From: CAYMND01 sp964465065
Lineage (GTDB): Bacteria > Acidobacteriota > Aminicenantia > UBA2199
Assembly: GCA_964465065.1 (NCBI GenBank)
Contig: CAYXHZ010000052.1
Coordinates: 1 to 21,582 of the forward strand
Direction: 5' to 3'
Length of the DNA: 21,582 nucleotides
Each line of letters starts with the position of its first letter. Position 1 is the first letter of the stretch. A program made the position numbers and the translations under genes. Positions 8,267 through 15,316 of this stretch are shown one piece after another. The notes below the pieces were generated by a model. It saw only the letters and a list, made by a program, of their open reading frames with translations, did no database searches and was not told the origin of the DNA.

Positions 8267-11200
8267 GCGCGATTTTTTTCATCTCGGCCACGGCCTCCGG
8301 AGCCCAGTCCCCTCCGTCCCACCATTGGATTACTCGGGACGCCGTCTCCCGGGCCCGAGCGGTTCTGCCCGTCTTGAGCTGCAGACGGGCCAACTCGATA
8401 TGGGCCGTGACGAAAGCGGCGGCGTTGTCCAAACGACCCGAATTCTTGGCGATAATCGTTTCGTAGATCGCCACGGCTTCCTCATTGTCACCGCCAGCCG
8501 TCTTGATCTGCGCCAGGGTATGCGCGAAATCGGCGATATCGTCCGGGTTATCCGGGTTGGGGAACAGTTTCTGCGCCTGGTGGTAAAAATTCTCGGCTTC
8601 GGTCAGTTCTCCGCGATCGAGAGCGGCCAGGGCCCGCAGGTGCAGGGGGTAACGCGCCTTGAAACGCCCCAGGACCGCGATCATGGTGTCCATTTCCTCA
8701 AGTGTTGAATCGAGCTCGGACCACGCTTTGGAGGAAATCTGCAGGCGGCCCAGCGTATAGAGGTCCGTGAAACGCTCGCTATAATCCTGATCCTCCGGCT
8801 TGACCTGCAACTGATTCTGCATTCTGGTCATCGCCTCGGCCTGCAAGGCGCGATCGGGTTGCAGGGCCAGCAAGCGCAAACGATCGCTTTCCAGTTCCCC
8901 GACCAAAGAGATGTCGGAACTGTCCAAAGCCTCGCGCTTCAGGCCTTCCAGCCAAGCCAACGCCTCACGCAGACGGCCACGGTGCAGGCTGAGGTTGATC
9001 AGGCCGTTGATCGCCGGAATTTTCAGATGCGGCGGGGACCGGCGGCGGCCGACAAGCAGATATTGTTCGCCGGCCTGATCCAGTTGCCCCCGTAACACAC
9101 GAAGGTTTCCCGCCATAACAGCGACTCGCGACGAATCGCCGCTTTCCGCCTCGACCAGCGCCAGTTCGCTTTCAGCCTGATTGAGCAGTCCCTGGTTGAA
9201 CAGCAGCAGAAAACAGAGTTCGTGGTACATTGAAGCGCGTTGCAGCTCGTTTTTGTACCGTTCCAGTATCTCCAGCGCGGCGCCGAAGCGCCCCTGCATC
9301 AACTCGTTTCCGAACAGGTTGGCGCTGACAACGGCTCTCCCCGGGTTCAATCTCTCCAGCTCCCGGTACGCCCGGCTCGATTCCGCCCAGTTCTCCATGC
9401 GACGGTTGATGGCGGCATATTGCTCCCAGGCGTCGACATCGTCAGGGTATTCGCCCAGAACCTGCCGGAAGCGTTCCAGAGCGCGGCTCAGGTCGCTTTT
9501 CACCGAATCCAGATAACGGCCTTCGATGAGCAGCCGCTCCCGATGAGAAATTCGTTCGGAAAGCGCCAAGGCCTGGTCGTAAAACAATTTTTGCCGGGAG
9601 TCACGGCTGTACCCCATGATGCGTGCGGCATCGGCGTAGGCCAATGCGAAATCGGGATCGATGGCGATGGCCTTCTCGTACTCGGCCACCGCTTCCAGAT
9701 GTTTACCCTGGCAAGAATAGTCCTTGGCGGTAGAGTAGGCCTTGAGCGCATCGAGCGAACGCGTCGTGATCTGACGAATATCCTTGTCCGGTCCCTGCAG
9801 AATCATCTCTCTGGACAGGTTGAAGGCCAACTTGGTCTTGTCGGTCAGGCTGTCGATCATTGTAAACAGGCTTTCCTCGCCGAGACCTTCGCTTTGAAAA
9901 CTGCCACGGATCTCGCCGTTGTTCAGAGAAACGATGCGGGCACTGACCCGGAAACGGTTACCTGCCTGATTGATCTCGCCGAGCAGGACGAAATCGGAGC
10001 CGCTCTCCTTACGCAACAAGTCCAATTGATCCCGATTCAGAGTCTGCCGCGGAGTCCAGTCGGAATAGCGATTGAAAAAGGTCTGAAACTGGATCCGTCC
10101 GGTCAGGCGGATATGGCGCGACTGGGCCAGGTCTATCGTCAACAGATCGGCCAAAGCCTTGCTCCAGAACGCATAACGCTCCTCACCGGTGTTGTTGGCG
10201 AACGGCAACACGATCAGGCTGCGTTCCATTTCCTGTATCGGAACGGTTTTCCGGCGCAGCTGCCAGAGACTCCAGCTCCCCAGTATCAGTATCACAAGTA
10301 CAGCCCCCAGCCATACCCGACTGTGCAGCCAGCGTGCGCTCTGGATTGCAAAAGGCAGTTTGGGAGCCTTTTGAGCGATCAAGTCGTTTTCCATATCGGC
10401 TGCACACTGGTATCGGCTGGACGGATCCTTGGCCAGACAACGCAGAATGATGCGACGCAGATAATCGGGAATCCGTCGTTTTTCCTCAGACCTGAAACTC
10501 GGAGTTTCGTTGAGGTGCTTGTGCAGAAAACCGAGTTCGCTGTCGGCTTCAAACAACGGTCGGCCCGTGACCATCTCGTAGAGCATGACGCCCAGACTGT
10601 AGATATCGGAACGGGAATCACCACGCTCACCACGCCATTGCTCGGGAGCGATGTATTCCGGCGTTCCCAGAATGACTCCCGAAACGCTGAGTCCGCTCTG
10701 GCTCATTCCCTTGGCCAACCCGAAATCGGCGATGTAAGCCTGCCCGTTTTGATCGATGAGGATGTTCTGCGGTTTGAGATCGCGGTGGGCGATACCCTTC
10801 TTACGGGCCGCCTCCAAGCCATGACAGATCTGAACGGCCAGAGTCTGAATCCGATCAACCGGCAGCGGGCCGGATTCGTCGATCAGGTCGCGCAAGGTAC
10901 AGCCATCGACAAACTGCATGGTGATGTACTTCAATCCGTGCCATTCGCAGAAGTCATGAATGCGGACCACGTTCTCATGACTCACCTCGCGCGCCAGCAG
11001 GATCTCGTTCTTGAACCGCTTGACCATACGTTCGTCATCGAGAAATTCCGTTCGGATTATCTTGATGGCGATCTCGATGTCCAATACCTGGTCCAGAGCG
11101 CGGAAAACCCGCCCCATGCCTCCGCGTCCGATCTCGGAGACGATGCGGTAGCGCTCGGCGAAGATGTCGCCCGGAGAAAATTGCAGCGGCTGATACGGTG

Positions 11201-11321
11201 AAAAATGCCGCGAACCCGTGGGCGTTTCGCCGCCACGACTGGACACGCCAACCGGATTTCCACAGATCGCACAGAACTTGCTGCTATCCAAATGATCGTT
11301 GCCGCAGTGTTTACAGCGCAT
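8256..11321 (-). CDS. Transmembrane Ser/Thr protein kinase with zinc ribbon and TPR sensor arm (kinase A)
   Basis: Product of 1021 aa. Residues 1-25 form a zinc ribbon (CKHCG and CAICG). The Hanks-type kinase domain spans about 58-315: glycine loop GRGGMG (65-70), Lys87 in IAIKII, Glu106, HRDLKPQN (catalytic Asp181), DFG (Asp199), GTPEYIAPE. All catalytic residues are present, so it should be active, and the HRD Arg suggests activation by loop phosphorylation. One membrane span lies at about 335-354. After it comes a domain with LPFANNTGEER, like FlgO/TolB-N-type domains beside bacterial TPR kinases, then TPR-like helical repeats from about 525 to the end. The expected topology is a cytoplasmic kinase with a periplasmic protein-binding arm. 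ATG start preceded by GAGAG. The 3' end overlaps the convergent activase gene by 11 bp, leaving no room for a terminator. Kinase B is a close paralogue. Substrate unknown. Confidence 0.93.
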   Translation of the reverse strand: MRCKHCGNDHLDSSKFCAICGNPVGVSSRGGETPTGSRHFSPYQPLQFSPGDIFAERYRIVSEIGRGGMGRVFRALDQVLDIEIAIKIIRTEFLDDERMVKRFKNEILLAREVSHENVVRIHDFCEWHGLKYITMQFVDGCTLRDLIDESGPLPVDRIQTLAVQICHGLEAARKKGIAHRDLKPQNILIDQNGQAYIADFGLAKGMSQSGLSVSGVILGTPEYIAPEQWRGERGDSRSDIYSLGVMLYEMVTGRPLFEADSELGFLHKHLNETPSFRSEEKRRIPDYLRRIILRCLAKDPSSRYQCAADMENDLIAQKAPKLPFAIQSARWLHSRVWLGAVLVILILGSWSLWQLRRKTVPIQEMERSLIVLPFANNTGEERYAFWSKALADLLTIDLAQSRHIRLTGRIQFQTFFNRYSDWTPRQTLNRDQLDLLRKESGSDFVLLGEINQAGNRFRVSARIVSLNNGEIRGSFQSEGLGEESLFTMIDSLTDKTKLAFNLSREMILQGPDKDIRQITTRSLDALKAYSTAKDYSCQGKHLEAVAEYEKAIAIDPDFALAYADAARIMGYSRDSRQKLFYDQALALSERISHRERLLIEGRYLDSVKSDLSRALERFRQVLGEYPDDVDAWEQYAAINRRMENWAESSRAYRELERLNPGRAVVSANLFGNELMQGRFGAALEILERYKNELQRASMYHELCFLLLFNQGLLNQAESELALVEAESGDSSRVAVMAGNLRVLRGQLDQAGEQYLLVGRRRSPPHLKIPAINGLINLSLHRGRLREALAWLEGLKREALDSSDISLVGELESDRLRLLALQPDRALQAEAMTRMQNQLQVKPEDQDYSERFTDLYTLGRLQISSKAWSELDSTLEEMDTMIAVLGRFKARYPLHLRALAALDRGELTEAENFYHQAQKLFPNPDNPDDIADFAHTLAQIKTAGGDNEEAVAIYETIIAKNSGRLDNAAAFVTAHIELARLQLKTGRTARARETASRVIQWWDGGDWAPEAVAEMKKIALIR

Positions 11322-11429
11322 TTGCTCTCAGTGTCATTTTCAGCTTCAACAATTCTTCCTTGCCAATAACAATAATATAATGCCTGCCCGACAAACACAC
11401 AGATATTAAACAATTATCCGCTGGTTTTG

Positions 11430-11519
11430 CAAGCCCCTTGACGGGAAAGCCATCCATTCGGGGATGGGTAAGGCCTCGTGTGCCGCCACTCGCAGGCTTG
11501 GCTTGAGAATAGCCTACCC
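11430..11519. ncRNA. GC-rich element with nested inverted repeats, possible structured RNA
   Basis: This GC-rich block sits in AT-rich intergenic DNA. Pairings seen: CCATCC (11450-11455) with GGATGG (11462-11467); GGGTA then GGC (11466-11474, one bulged A) with GCC-TACCC (11512-11519); and CAAGCC (11430-11435) with either GGCTTG (11495-11500 or 11500-11505). Some are mutually exclusive, as in a switch, but chance cannot be excluded. The transcribed strand is unknown: on the plus strand it would precede the promoter candidate of the small gene, on the minus strand it could lie in the leader of kinase A. I could not match it to a known riboswitch consensus. Confidence 0.3.
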
Positions 11520-11530
11520 GGACGACAGGT

Positions 11531-11554
11531 TGCGATATTTTTATAAATATTGCA
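11531..11554. repeat. 24-bp AT-rich palindrome
   Basis: TGCGATATTT and AAATATTGCA are inverted copies (one G:T mismatch) around a 4-base TTAT centre. The 10-bp arms and symmetry fit either an operator for a dimeric regulator or a hairpin. It lies 15 bp upstream of the promoter candidate for the 73-aa gene. Confidence 0.45.
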
Positions 11555-11568
11555 AATATATCTTGATA

Positions 11569-11598
11569 TTAACATTAAACGTGTAATAACATTAAAAT
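11569..11598 (+). promoter_or_regulatory. Promoter candidate of the 73-aa gene with overlapping direct repeat
   Basis: TTAACA (11569-11574), an 18-bp spacer and TAAAAT (11593-11598), each matching 5 of 6 consensus bases. The exact 10-mer TAACATTAAA occurs at 11570-11579 and again at 11587-11596, 17 bp apart, overlapping both boxes. AT-richness makes chance promoter matches easy, so confidence is modest. Confidence 0.35.
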
Positions 11599-11670
11599 AT
11601 CCGCATTCATTGTTGCGATGCTCTAGGCGTTATCGAAAAAAATATTTTATACAGTATGGAGGGTAGCAAC

Positions 11671-11892
11671 ATGATCAATCAACAAGAACCCGGAATTGTG
11701 ACCATTCTCAAGGCCTTGCGGGCGGCGGTGGATGCCATACCTAACCAGGGAGAAAAAATCGATTGGGACAGCTTGAACCTGAAAAAGAATATCGCCAAGA
11801 AGGCAATGGCCAAACTGGAAGAAATTTTCGCGACAGAACCGCTAAAAACACAAGGCGAAAAATGCGATGACTGGTGGCCGAAAATTTGGTGA
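11671..11892 (+). CDS. Small protein, 73 aa, with Trp-rich C-terminus
   Basis: Not recognised. The protein starts MINQQEPGIV, has two probable amphipathic helices (about 8-22 and 36-56) and ends EKCDDWWPKIW: three Trp in the last seven residues and a single Cys. There is no signal peptide or membrane span. The start at 11671 is chosen over an in-frame ATG at 11656 because GGAGG lies between them, 8 bases before 11671. It has its own upstream region, is divergent from kinase A and convergent with kinase B, and so sits alone between two paralogous kinase genes. A helical N-terminal part with an aromatic C-terminal tail is the layout of a modified-peptide precursor, and a radical SAM/SPASM gene lies 3.4 kb away. 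That link is a guess; it could equally be a small adaptor or regulator of the kinases. That it is a gene rests mainly on its ribosome-binding site. Confidence 0.65.
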   Translation: MINQQEPGIVTILKALRAAVDAIPNQGEKIDWDSLNLKKNIAKKAMAKLEEIFATEPLKTQGEKCDDWWPKIW

Positions 11893-11895
11893 TCT

Positions 11896-11910
11896 GATCT
11901 CTCAGAGATC
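11896..11910. terminator. Short hairpin after the small gene
   Basis: GATCTC-TCA-GAGATC is a perfect 6-bp stem with a 3-base loop, 3 bases after the stop codon and between two convergent genes. There is no T-run on either side, so it may stabilise the 3' end rather than terminate transcription. Confidence 0.35.
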
Positions 11911-11942
11911 GCTATAACTGCTGTCGCAGCCGTCTCTTCTCT

Positions 11943-14900
11943 CTACTTGTTCAGATCGTTCATTTCGTCCGCCATGCGGATGAACATGTCGCCGTCCTGC
12001 CACCAGTTCACCACCTTGGCGGCCAGTTCTCCGGCTTGACTACGAAGTCCTCTTCGGCGATACAGTCTGGCCAGCTCGGCGTGAGCCATTACCCAGGCGG
12101 CGGCGTTCTCCAGGCGACCGATATTCTGATCGATGATTTGGCTGTAGACGGCGCTTGCAGCGTCGAATCGTCCCTGACTTGTCTGGATCCGGGCCAGGGT
12201 ATGCATAAAATCTCCGGTCATGCCTTCCGGGCGTTCGGGATTGGGGAAAAGACGCTGGGCCTCCCCGAAATACCGTTCCGCTTCTTCAAGTTTTCCCTGT
12301 TTCAAAGCCCATTCGGATCGCAGATGCAGGGAGTGACGGGCGAAGGCTCCACCGATATTGGCTACCATGGCGTCCATGACAGTCAACACTTCTGTCAAGG
12401 TTTTTTCATCCCCGGTCAGGACGGACAATCGACCGATAACGTACAAATTCGACAATTGGTCAATGCTTCTGGATTCGCTCGCATTCTTATGATACTGCGA
12501 ATACATTTGCTCCAATAGCGCTCGCGATGAATCCCGGCGCTCGTCATAGGCGGCCAGAACATATTGCAGGGCAGGGAAAACCTCGAAAAAGGAAAGGTCT
12601 TTTGTCAAATCTGCTTTTACGGCCAGTGATTCGGCCAATTCCCGAGCCTCTTGGAGCTTGCCGGCGTGAAGCAGAGAATTCGTGATTTTGCCGATGACCT
12701 GGATTTTATCGTTGACATCCCGATAGCGGTCGAGAATAGTCTCATAGCGGGTTCTGGCTTCGTTCACCTTTCCGTTCAACAGGAGATAATCCCCGTACAG
12801 TTCCGAAAAGTGGTTTTGTTCTTTTTCTTCGACGCTAATTTGATCAATCTCCGCTTTGGCAAGATCAAGACGTCCCTGATAAAGAAAAACCCTGAGTCGG
12901 AAAGAATGATAGCGATTGTATTTCAAGAAATCCGTTTTGTACTGCTCGAGGATATCCAGAGCCTCGCTGTAATGGCCCTGAGAGAACTCATTGTTCATCA
13001 GATTCGCCTGAATGACAAAACGACCGGGATTCAGCTTCTCCAATCTTCGATAAGCCTGAGTGGATTCCTGCCACCGTTCCATGTTCCGGCTGATAAAAGC
13101 CACGGAATGCAGGGCTTCCTCGTCATCCGGATATTCACCAAGCAGCTCGCGATAGCATCGGATCGCTTCGGTCCGATTGCGTTTGATTTGATTCTGGTAC
13201 TGTCCTTGAATTATAAACCGCTCCCTTCTAGACACCCGGTCCAGGCGTTTCAAAGCCTCCTGATAATACAATTCGTTGCGGGAGTCACCCGCAACGGATA
13301 TCAGCCGCGCCGCAAAGGCGTAGGCCATGGCGAAATCATTGTCCGCGGCGATAGCCTTCTCCATCTCGGACAGGGCCTCATCCCGCCGCCCCATGTAATA
13401 GTACTCCTTCCCGGTCGAATAGGCCTTGAGCGCCTCCAGAGAAGATGTAGTGATCTGGCGGATGTCCTTCTCGTAGTCCTGCAAGATCACCTCCTTGGGA
13501 ATTCTGAATTTCTGCTTGACCTTGTCCGTCAAGTTGTCGATCATGCTGAAAAGGCTTTCTTCCCCCTTTCCTTCCAGAGTGATCCGATCCGTTTGGCCAT
13601 CAGGGGAGATGCGAATGAAAAGCGACACGCGCAGCGTCTCCCTGTCCTTTTCATAATAACCAGTCAGGAGATAATCGTAGCCAAGCTGCCGGGACAAGCG
13701 AGCGAATTCTTCCTTTGCAGCTCCGTCGTCTTTGGGCTTGTCATTCCGTAGTGCAGCCAGCGGCTGCAACCGTTCTTGCGGAACCAGCTGCAAATATCTC
13801 GACTGACCGAGATCGGTGGTCAGGAGGTCGGCCAGGGCGTTGCTCCAGAATGAAAAGCGCTCCTCACCTGTTCTGTTCTCAAAGGGCAGTACGGCGACAC
13901 GAATCCGTTTCGGCCCGTCCGACGGACCGTCCGGACCGACGATTCGGTGCACCACCCAGGCCAAAACCACGAGCAGCGCGAGGGCTGTCAGCGGTTTGTA
14001 CATCTTTTTGGCCTTTTCCTTCAGTTTCAGGCTCAACGGTATGGAGGAGGCCTTCTGGGCCTTCAGGTCGGCTTCCACTTCGGCGGCGTTCTGGTAGCGA
14101 ACATCCGGATCTTTTTCAAGACAGCGCAGGATCACCCGGCGCAGGTATTCCGGGATGCGCAGCTTGTCGGCGGCGGCGAAAACCGGCGTTTCGGTCAGGT
14201 GCTTATGCAGATAACCGAATTCGCTGTCGGCCTGGAACAGATGTCGGCCGGTGGCCATCTCGTAGAGGGTGATTCCCAGGCTGTAGATATCGGAGCGGAA
14301 ATCGCCCCGCTCTCCCTTCCACTGCTCCGGGGAGATGTATTCCGGCGTACCCAGGATCACCCCCGTCAGACTGACTCCGCTTTGTCCCTGCCCCCTGGCC
14401 AGGCCGAAATCGGCGATATAGGCATGCCCCTTCCTGTCCACCAATATGTTCTGAGGTTTGAGGTCACGATGGGCAATCCCTTTTTTGCGGGCCGCCTCCA
14501 GGCCGCGACAGATCTGTCCGGCCAGAGATTCGATTTCATCAATGGGCAACGGCCCGGACCGGTCGATCTGGCTGCGCAGGGTCCAGCCCTCGACGTACTG
14601 CATGGTGATGTAGCGGGCCCCACCAAGCTCCGCGAAATCGTGAATGCGGACCACGTTCTCGTGAGTGACTTCCCGGGCTAGCAGGATCTCGTTGCGGAAC
14701 CTTATGATCATGCGCTCGTCGTCCAGGAATTCAGGCCGAATGACCTTGACGGCCACCTCCACGTCCAGTTCCAGGTCCATGGCCCGGTAAACCCGCCCCA
14801 TGCCGCCACGACCGATTTCACCGACGACCCGGTAGCGCCCGGCGAAGATTTCTCCTTCCTGTAAGTTCAGCGAATCGATAAAAGCGCTGTGCATCGGTCG

Positions 14901-15002
14901 TGTTCCGGTTTTTCCGGAAGGATTTCCTTCGGCGAGCAGACTGCCGCAGCGTTCGCAGTAAACGCCTGCCGGAGTGTCGTGACCACAGCGTTTACAGTGC
15001 AT
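11943..15002 (-). CDS. Transmembrane Ser/Thr protein kinase with zinc ribbon and TPR sensor arm (kinase B)
   Basis: Product of about 1019 aa with the same architecture as kinase A: zinc ribbon (CKRCG and CERCG, residues 3-20), Hanks kinase domain about 57-315 with GRGGMG, Lys86, Glu105, HRD Asp180, DFG Asp198 and GTPEYISPE, one membrane span at about 336-354, a domain starting VAVLPFENRTGEER, and TPR-like repeats to the end. All catalytic residues are intact. The start at 15002 (MHCKRCG) is preferred over an in-frame TTG at 15017 because GGAG precedes it at the right distance and because it matches the MRCKHCG start of kinase A. The two kinases align along their whole length, with the kinase domain best conserved and the TPR arm more diverged, so the duplication kept the catalytic function while the sensing part drifted. 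Its stop lies 50 bp from that of the convergent small gene. The ligand and phosphorylation targets are unknown. Confidence 0.93.
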   Translation of the reverse strand: MHCKRCGHDTPAGVYCERCGSLLAEGNPSGKTGTRPMHSAFIDSLNLQEGEIFAGRYRVVGEIGRGGMGRVYRAMDLELDVEVAVKVIRPEFLDDERMIIRFRNEILLAREVTHENVVRIHDFAELGGARYITMQYVEGWTLRSQIDRSGPLPIDEIESLAGQICRGLEAARKKGIAHRDLKPQNILVDRKGHAYIADFGLARGQGQSGVSLTGVILGTPEYISPEQWKGERGDFRSDIYSLGITLYEMATGRHLFQADSEFGYLHKHLTETPVFAAADKLRIPEYLRRVILRCLEKDPDVRYQNAAEVEADLKAQKASSIPLSLKLKEKAKKMYKPLTALALLVVLAWVVHRIVGPDGPSDGPKRIRVAVLPFENRTGEERFSFWSNALADLLTTDLGQSRYLQLVPQERLQPLAALRNDKPKDDGAAKEEFARLSRQLGYDYLLTGYYEKDRETLRVSLFIRISPDGQTDRITLEGKGEESLFSMIDNLTDKVKQKFRIPKEVILQDYEKDIRQITTSSLEALKAYSTGKEYYYMGRRDEALSEMEKAIAADNDFAMAYAFAARLISVAGDSRNELYYQEALKRLDRVSRRERFIIQGQYQNQIKRNRTEAIRCYRELLGEYPDDEEALHSVAFISRNMERWQESTQAYRRLEKLNPGRFVIQANLMNNEFSQGHYSEALDILEQYKTDFLKYNRYHSFRLRVFLYQGRLDLAKAEIDQISVEEKEQNHFSELYGDYLLLNGKVNEARTRYETILDRYRDVNDKIQVIGKITNSLLHAGKLQEARELAESLAVKADLTKDLSFFEVFPALQYVLAAYDERRDSSRALLEQMYSQYHKNASESRSIDQLSNLYVIGRLSVLTGDEKTLTEVLTVMDAMVANIGGAFARHSLHLRSEWALKQGKLEEAERYFGEAQRLFPNPERPEGMTGDFMHTLARIQTSQGRFDAASAVYSQIIDQNIGRLENAAAWVMAHAELARLYRRRGLRSQAGELAAKVVNWWQDGDMFIRMADEMNDLNK

Positions 15003-15316
15003 ACCGCTCCGGCTCAACTACTGTACTATACTTATTCATTAAGCGAATGTATTTCCATTCTTCATGTAGTTTTATCATAATATATCCGATTATCGCATCG
15101 TTTTCTATTTATTTTTCGATCGGCACAGAATTTTCTTGCCTTATCAGACCCCTGCGGGAAGTCCACTCTTGTAACCTGAAAGCATGCTGACCCTGCTCGA
15201 GCTCAGTACAGGCTCTGGAATTGACATACTGAAGCCACATATTGTATGAGTATGTACGAAACGCACTGATGCTATGAACGGACTTTTCCCGAGATCCCGA
15301 GCTACGGAAAGCGATA
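15003..15316. other. Divergent intergenic region between kinase B and the radical SAM gene
   Basis: These 314 bases hold no convincing gene; an open frame on the minus strand (15109-15333) has poor coding character. The left half, upstream of kinase B, is AT-rich. On the plus strand there is a perfect TTGACA at 15221-15226 followed, after 18 bp, by TATGAG (15245-15250), a moderate promoter match for the radical SAM gene. GGAAAG lies at a suitable distance before the ATG at 15317. Confidence 0.5.
15221..15250 (+). promoter_or_regulatory. Promoter candidate of the radical SAM-LRR operon
   Basis: A perfect TTGACA box, an 18-bp spacer and TATGAG, which matches 4 of 6 bases of the -10 consensus. 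Transcription would start near 15257, giving a leader of about 60 bases. Confidence 0.4.

Larger units (their letters stand above)
11322..11670. other. Intergenic regulatory region between kinase A and the 73-aa gene
   Basis: These 349 bases separate two divergent genes. From left to right they hold an AT-rich upstream stretch of kinase A, a GC-rich foldable element (11430-11519), a 24-bp AT-rich palindrome (11531-11554), a 10-bp direct repeat overlapping a promoter candidate (11569-11598), and the ribosome-binding site of the small gene (GGAGG, 8 bases before the ATG at 11671). An in-frame stretch starting at ATG 11464 encodes about 40 residues but lacks a usable ribosome-binding site. Confidence 0.6.

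Noticed and set aside
9240..11201. Open frame of 653 codons on the plus strand
   Set aside because: It is antisense to kinase A, has no recognisable domains and no ribosome-binding site, and arises from the GC-rich codon pattern of the kinase gene.
11430..11530. Cyclic-di-GMP (GEMM) or cobalamin riboswitch
   Set aside because: Short matches such as GGGAAAGCC and GCCACT were tempting, given the PilZ gene, but the conserved core of neither consensus can be laid over the element.
11464..11586. About 40-codon open frame starting MGKASC inside the structured element
   Set aside because: No usable ribosome-binding site, and the composition changes abruptly halfway from GC-rich to AT-rich DNA; probably chance.
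12651..13751. Open frame of 366 codons on the plus strand
   Set aside because: Antisense to the TPR part of kinase B; no motif and no start signal.
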